Virus record (IMG/VR): IMGVR_UViG_3300037264_001066
Span: 1 to 25,722 of that record
DNA from: a virus
DNA: 25,722 nt
Reading direction: 5' to 3' (one strand)
The position numbers and the translations under genes were made by a program. Positions 22,630-25,722 of the stretch are shown piece by piece. The first letter of the stretch is position 1. Every line of letters begins with the position of its first letter. A model generated the notes under the pieces. It was not told the DNA's origin and ran no database searches. It saw only the letters and a list, made by a program, of their open reading frames with translations.

Positions 22630-23034
22630 ATGTCAGACCAAAGCGTTGCGACGATTCTCCAAATCCCCGGCGAAACGATTGGGGCCGTCATTGCCAGCGA
22701 AATGACAAAGGCCGTTACGGGCCGGGAGGATCTCGTCAAGTCCATCGTCGAGAACTTCCTCTTCGCCCAAATCGAAGATCCGAGCGACCGCTACTCAAGC
22801 AAGAAAACGACGCGCGTCGAGCTTGTCTTGCGCGCGGAGCTTACGGCGATTCTGAAGGAAGAAATGATCAAGTGGCTCGAAGGCCAGCGCGGGGCGATCA
22901 AGGAAACGCTACACAAACGGATTCGCTCGAAGGCCCAAATCGGAGCGCTTGTCGACGCGATGATCGGCACGGTGACGAGTGCCGCAAACGACCGATATCG
23001 GATGGACATCAAGATCCTTCCGTACAGCACGTAG
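22630..23034 (+). CDS. hypothetical phage DNA-metabolism protein
   Basis: Protein of 134 residues with SD GAAAGGA and ATG 22630, right after the nuclease gene. It is helical and charged: IGAVIASEMTKAVTGRED, then LVKSIVENFLFAQIEDPSD, and a C-terminal strand ending KILPYST. No family recognised. Its place between the exonuclease and the coiled-coil recombination-associated gene suggests it belongs to the recombination operon. No catalytic motif is visible. Confidence 0.65.
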   Translation: MSDQSVATILQIPGETIGAVIASEMTKAVTGREDLVKSIVENFLFAQIEDPSDRYSSKKTTRVELVLRAELTAILKEEMIKWLEGQRGAIKETLHKRIRSKAQIGALVDAMIGTVTSAANDRYRMDIKILPYST

Positions 23035-23050
23035 GAAAGGAACCGACCGA

Positions 23051-23734
23051 ATGAACGCTCAAGAGGCTGTGCTCGAAGAGGAGGCCGTGACCCTCGCCGC
23101 GCAAGCGAAGGCCCTAGCCATCACCGATCTCGACGGCTACGTGGCCGCCGGGAATTTCCTCACCGGCGTCATCAAGCCGATGAGAAAGCGGATCGAAGAG
23201 GAACTCGGCCCGGTCCGCGAGGCGAACCACAAGGCGTGGAAGCTCACCGTGGCCACGATGAAGCGGCTCGACGATCCGCTCGAGGCGGCGGAGTCCCACG
23301 TCAAGCGGGGGATGGAGCGCTACAAGCTCGAAGAGCGGCGACGGCTCGAAGAGGAGGAGCGGAAGGCGTCGATCGAGCGCGAGCGAATTCGGCGCGAGGA
23401 AGAGGACAAACGCCTGGCCGAAGCGGCGGAGATGGAAACCGCAGGGCTCGGCGCGGAAGCGGAGGCCTATCTCTCGGAGCCTGTCGCGCCCGTCGCGCCG
23501 CTGGAAGCGATGGCACCCGCTCCCGCGAAAGCGGCCGGAGTCGGGGCATCCTACTCATGGGACTTCCGCGAGATCGACCCGCGCAAGGCGAAGCCGGAGT
23601 TTCAGGTCGTGACACTCGACTCGGCGAAGATTCGAGCGCTCGTTCGCTCCTTCGGCCCGCGAGCCGTCGAGATGATCGGCGAAGGGTCGATCGAGGTTTT
23701 CGAGCGAGCCACGATCTCGGCGAGAGCGAAATGA
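23051..23734 (+). CDS. coiled-coil protein associated with phage recombination genes
   Basis: Protein of 227 residues with GGAAAGGAACC upstream. Residues 1-100 are helical with GNFLTGVIKPMRKRIEEEL and AAESHVKRGMERYKLEERR, followed by a very charged RLEEEERKASIERERIRRE coiled coil to about residue 130. A short Ala/Pro-rich linker leads to a compact domain of about 60 residues: YSWDFREIDPRKAKPEFQVV and KIRALVRSFGPRAVEMIGEG. This N-terminal coiled coil plus 'W-x-F-x-I-D...P-E-F' domain recurs in phages beside Erf/RecT-type genes. Its action is not established. It overlaps the next gene as ATGA. Confidence 0.68.
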   Translation: MNAQEAVLEEEAVTLAAQAKALAITDLDGYVAAGNFLTGVIKPMRKRIEEELGPVREANHKAWKLTVATMKRLDDPLEAAESHVKRGMERYKLEERRRLEEEERKASIERERIRREEEDKRLAEAAEMETAGLGAEAEAYLSEPVAPVAPLEAMAPAPAKAAGVGASYSWDFREIDPRKAKPEFQVVTLDSAKIRALVRSFGPRAVEMIGEGSIEVFERATISARAK

Positions 23735-24057
23735 GCGACGCAACCAGGACGAATGACCAGCCGCCCGAGGGCGTCGTGCAGTGCCTCGCCGAGCTGCCAG
23801 CCGCCGCGCGCGGAGTGAAGCTTGAACGAATCCTCCGCGTCGCCCAGGAGGCATTCGCCGCACCGGACGAGGAGACGGCGACGTTCTACTTTCAGGCTCT
23901 CGGCGCGCTCGTCATGGCGCTCACGATGGAGGCCGGCGTGGCTCCGGTCGGCCCGCTCGGCTTCGCGGATGACAACGCTCTTCGGATCTCTGACGTCGGG
24001 GCGCTCGTGGTCGTGCAGAGGATGCGCGCGCTCCTCGAGAACGAGGTGCCGTCGTGA
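23731..24057 (+). CDS. hypothetical early protein
   Basis: 108-residue protein with ATG 23731 overlapping the previous stop as ATGA. After a short polar start, residues 20-70 are helical (LAELPAAARGVKLERILRV, then AQEAFAAPDEETATFYFQA), and GALVMALTMEAGVAPVGP follows. No membrane segment is clear. The protein lacks a recognisable motif. It is coupled downstream by a GTGA to a 38-residue ORF. Function unknown. Confidence 0.6.
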   Translation: MSDATRTNDQPPEGVVQCLAELPAAARGVKLERILRVAQEAFAAPDEETATFYFQALGALVMALTMEAGVAPVGPLGFADDNALRISDVGALVVVQRMRALLENEVPS

Positions 24058-24170
24058 AAGACATGCAGGAGCAACTCGATGATTTGCTTGCCCAAAGCGG
24101 AGCAAGCCTTGGGATTTTCATCAGCGACGATTTTGAACCCGAGCCCGGAGCGCCGGGCCGTCCCGCCTAA
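24054..24170 (+). CDS. 38-residue acidic hypothetical protein
   Basis: GTG 24054 overlaps the prior stop in GTGA; an ATG three codons downstream is an alternative. The product (MKDMQEQLDDLLAQSGASL start, then IFISDDFEPEPGAPG) is acidic and short. The overlap suggests coupled translation, but no family is recognised and it may be a small leader or partner. Confidence 0.45.
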   Translation: MKDMQEQLDDLLAQSGASLGIFISDDFEPEPGAPGRPA

Positions 24171-24190
24171 CACTAAACGAAAGGAATCCA

Positions 24191-24484
24191 ATGACAGCCA
24201 AGAAAACGAAACTCCCCTACGTCGTCGTCCGCACCTACTCCGCAGGAGTCCACGTCGGCGAACTCGTCTCGCGAAAAGGAAAAGAAGCGATGCTCTTGAA
24301 CGCCAGGCGGATCTGGTCGTGGCGCGGCGCGAACTCGCTCTCGGAAATCGCAACGGCTGGCGTTGACGACGGCTCGCGCGTCAGCGTTCCGGTTCCGTCG
24401 ATCGAGCTTACTGAGGCGATCGAGATCATTCAGACCACGGAGGCCGGAGAGGCCAATCTCCGCGCGGCAAAATGGACGTCGTGA
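24191..24484 (+). CDS. DUF6948-like phage protein
   Basis: Protein of 97 residues with SD GAAAGGA. Features: PYVVVRTYSAGVHVGELVS, then LLNARRIWSWRGANSLSEIA and SIELTEAIEIIQTTEAGEA with a final AAKWTS. The pattern V-R-T-Y-S-A-G-V, N-A-R-R-I-W-x-W-x-G-A and I-E-I-I fits DUF6948, a family of small phage proteins of unknown role. It is overlapped at its 3' end by the Gly-rich repeat ORF below; I recall DUF6948-type genes often preceding Gly-rich ORFs in phages. Confidence 0.72.
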   Translation: MTAKKTKLPYVVVRTYSAGVHVGELVSRKGKEAMLLNARRIWSWRGANSLSEIATAGVDDGSRVSVPVPSIELTEAIEIIQTTEAGEANLRAAKWTS

Positions 24485-24654
24485 AGTCGGGCTGGGGCTC
24501 GGGCTCGGGCGCTGGCGATGGCGCTGGCGATGGCTGGGGCGCTGGCGCTGGCGCTGGCGCTGGCGCTGGCGCTGGCGCTGGCGATGGCTCGGGCGAGGGC
24601 GAGGGCGCTGGCTATGGCGCTGCTGGCTATGGCGCTGGCGCTGGCTCGGGCTAA
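24472..24654 (+). CDS. Gly-rich repeat ORF overlapping DUF6948-like gene
   Basis: 60-residue ORF starting at ATG 24472, 13 bases inside the 3' end of the DUF6948-like gene in another frame. The product is almost entirely Gly with Ala, Ser, Asp and a few Tyr/Trp/Glu (MDVVKSGWGSGSGAGDG start). The DNA includes six perfect copies of GGCGCT. It may be a genuine Gly-rich peptide or a low-complexity frame made by repeats. The phage pairing of DUF6948-like genes with Gly-rich frames is recalled, not checked. Confidence 0.4.
   Translation: MDVVKSGWGSGSGAGDGAGDGWGAGAGAGAGAGAGAGDGSGEGEGAGYGAAGYGAGAGSG
24538..24573 (+). repeat. (GGCGCT)6 tandem repeat
   Basis: Six perfect copies of a 6-base unit, within a longer imperfect Gly-codon-rich region (about 24490-24654). 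In the Gly-rich ORF frame it encodes Gly-Ala units. The copy number can vary without shifting frame. Confidence 0.75.
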
Positions 24655-24743
24655 TTTCAACCGCGGTTCGTCCCTCCCGGAACCAACCTAACACGGGGCG
24701 GGCGGAAGTTTGAGAGAGGAGAGAAACCGGGTTCTAACTGCTC

Positions 24744-25526
24744 ATGAAAATTCGAACCATGACCCCCTACTGGATATCCCATGACGGTCAACACGTCATC
24801 TACAACGGCGATTGTCTTGACGTGCTGCCGACGCTGCCAAAGGTCGACGCGGTGATTACTGATCCGCCGTATGGAATAGAGGATGCGCCGATTCAAGGAC
24901 AAGAACGCACAGGGAAGCGCGTAGGGGCTGTAAACACTTGGCATCCTGCAAGCGATTGGGACAAATCAATAAATCCTGCGTGGTGTGCCGCATGTTGCGA
25001 AGCTGCGCCCGTAGTCTCGTGGATGGGCCATTGGCGCAAGCGCGCAGAAGTTGAGTCTGCGATGCCCTATCCAATCAGAGCAGAAATAGTGTGGGCGAAA
25101 GATTGCCATGTAGGACCGCCGTGTCCCGTTGCAATGCAGGACGAAAGGATCTGGCTTTTCTCGGCCTCAGGCATTGTCGCCAAGTGTTTCGATACGACGG
25201 TTTGGCGTGTTCCGATCATCCCGACGTGGGCAATGAAGGAACATAAGAACGAGAAACCTGTGGCGCTTATGCAGCGCACCGCAAAGCTACTCACAGATTC
25301 GGCGCAAATCATCCTAGACCCCTTCATGGGTAGCGGCACCACGGGAGTCGCGTGCGTCCGGCTTGGCCGCAAGTTCATCGGTGTCGAGCTGAGCCGAGAC
25401 TATTGCGACATCGCGGTGAGGCGGATGGAACGGGAGTTGAGCCAGCTGATGCTGTTCGAGCCGGAGCCGCTGAATGCCAAGCAGGGGACGATTTTCGATT
25501 CTACTGGAATTGGAGAGGAACGATGA
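24744..25526 (+). CDS. DNA methyltransferase (N6-adenine/N4-cytosine type, beta-like)
   Basis: Protein of 260 residues. The catalytic motif DPPYG lies at residues 40-44 and the AdoMet-binding motif DPFMGSGTT at 192-200, so catalytic motif precedes the binding motif as in beta-class enzymes. HKNEKP (167-172) is also characteristic. The enzyme methylates an amino group of adenine or cytosine; no restriction endonuclease is visible beside it, so it may protect phage DNA from host restriction. GC content is visibly lower than neighbours (about 53% in one line counted, versus 68% in an early-gene line). Starts 24744 and 24759 are both possible and neither has a good SD. Confidence 0.85.
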   Translation: MKIRTMTPYWISHDGQHVIYNGDCLDVLPTLPKVDAVITDPPYGIEDAPIQGQERTGKRVGAVNTWHPASDWDKSINPAWCAACCEAAPVVSWMGHWRKRAEVESAMPYPIRAEIVWAKDCHVGPPCPVAMQDERIWLFSASGIVAKCFDTTVWRVPIIPTWAMKEHKNEKPVALMQRTAKLLTDSAQIILDPFMGSGTTGVACVRLGRKFIGVELSRDYCDIAVRRMERELSQLMLFEPEPLNAKQGTIFDSTGIGEER

Positions 25527-25722
25527 AACGCCGTCATGCCGATCTCACCGAACGAGAGCGCCGGAAACAGAACGCCCGGCGCAAGGCGCGCCATACAATC
25601 GCCAATGGGCGAATCATCCTCGGCCGCTGCCCGTGCGGCGAAACGAAGGTCGAGGCTCACCACTGGCTGAGTTACCACGCGCCGCTCTTGGTCGTGGGGC
25701 TGTGCCGGGAGTGCCACCGAGC
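25523..25722 (+). CDS. HNH/zinc-finger-like phage protein, partial (right edge)
   Basis: ATG 25523 overlaps the methyltransferase stop as ATGA; the protein is cut after about 66 residues. The N-terminus is strongly basic (ERERRKQNARRKARH). It contains ILGRCPCGETKVEAHHWLSY and then VVGLCRECHR, giving C-x-C...HH...C-x-x-C-H. This pattern occurs in HNH-type endonucleases and related small zinc proteins common in phages. The C-terminus is missing, so the active-site completion is unknown. Confidence 0.6.
   Translation, partial: MKRRHADLTERERRKQNARRKARHTIANGRIILGRCPCGETKVEAHHWLSYHAPLLVVGLCRECHR

Noticed and set aside
18309-24654. CRISPR array
   Set aside because: The short-unit repeats at 18309-18350 and 24538-24573 are tandem hexamers without spacers, so they are not CRISPR repeats.
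1-25722. tRNA genes, integrase, repressor, reverse transcriptase (diversity-generating element)
   Set aside because: No cloverleaf, tyrosine/serine recombinase, CI-like repressor or reverse-transcriptase motif was noticed on either strand by eye. A software scan could still find weak cases.

Overview
The window is a stretch of a high-GC tailed-phage genome (free phage or prophage; no flanking host genes, integrase or repressor are visible). A tape measure gene, tail tube, tail terminator and head-tail connector genes point to a long non-contractile tail (siphovirus type), although no contractile-sheath gene can be ruled out beyond the left edge. The host cannot be named. The GC-rich codon use, frequent GTG/TTG starts and strong GGAG/AAAGGA Shine-Dalgarno (SD) sequences suit a GC-rich, probably Gram-negative bacterium.

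The layout is two divergent gene blocks meeting at an A/G-rich intergenic region at about 19040-19198. The leftward (minus) block runs from 19033 to the left edge. It starts with a small putative ribbon-helix-helix protein, a replisome-organizer-like protein with a Pro-Ala repeat linker, several small unknown genes and a PD-(D/E)XK nuclease-like protein. A small membrane protein with XhlA/holin-like layout and a candidate small terminase follow. Next come a tail-fibre-like module, unusually placed ahead of packaging, then large terminase, portal and head morphogenesis protein. After a roughly 450-bp non-coding, palindrome-rich stretch (7950-8399) follow the prohead protease, major capsid protein with an apparent Ig/FN3-like insertion, head-tail connectors, tail terminator, tail tube, a tail-assembly-chaperone candidate and the N-terminal 403 codons of the tape measure protein.

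The rightward (plus) block from 19199 looks like an early recombination/DNA-metabolism operon. It holds a 42-residue protein, a DUF932-type protein, an Erf-family single-strand annealing protein with a C-terminal extension and a RecB/Cas4-type exonuclease (the last two probably act together). It continues with a coiled-coil protein of the kind found beside phage recombinases, small unknown proteins, a DUF6948-like protein overlapped by a Gly-rich repeat ORF, a DNA methyltransferase of visibly lower GC, and a zinc/HNH-like protein cut by the right edge.

Many genes overlap by ATGA or GTGA, so translation is probably coupled. The best promoter is a near-consensus sigma70-type site at 19105-19133 for the rightward block. 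A weaker candidate at 8061-8090 could drive the capsid/tail genes. The most unusual items are the palindrome cluster at 8095-8390, the insertion in the capsid protein, the fibre module ahead of terminase, the two in-frame hexanucleotide repeats and the low-GC methyltransferase. No clearly new defence or counter-defence system is demonstrated by the sequence alone.
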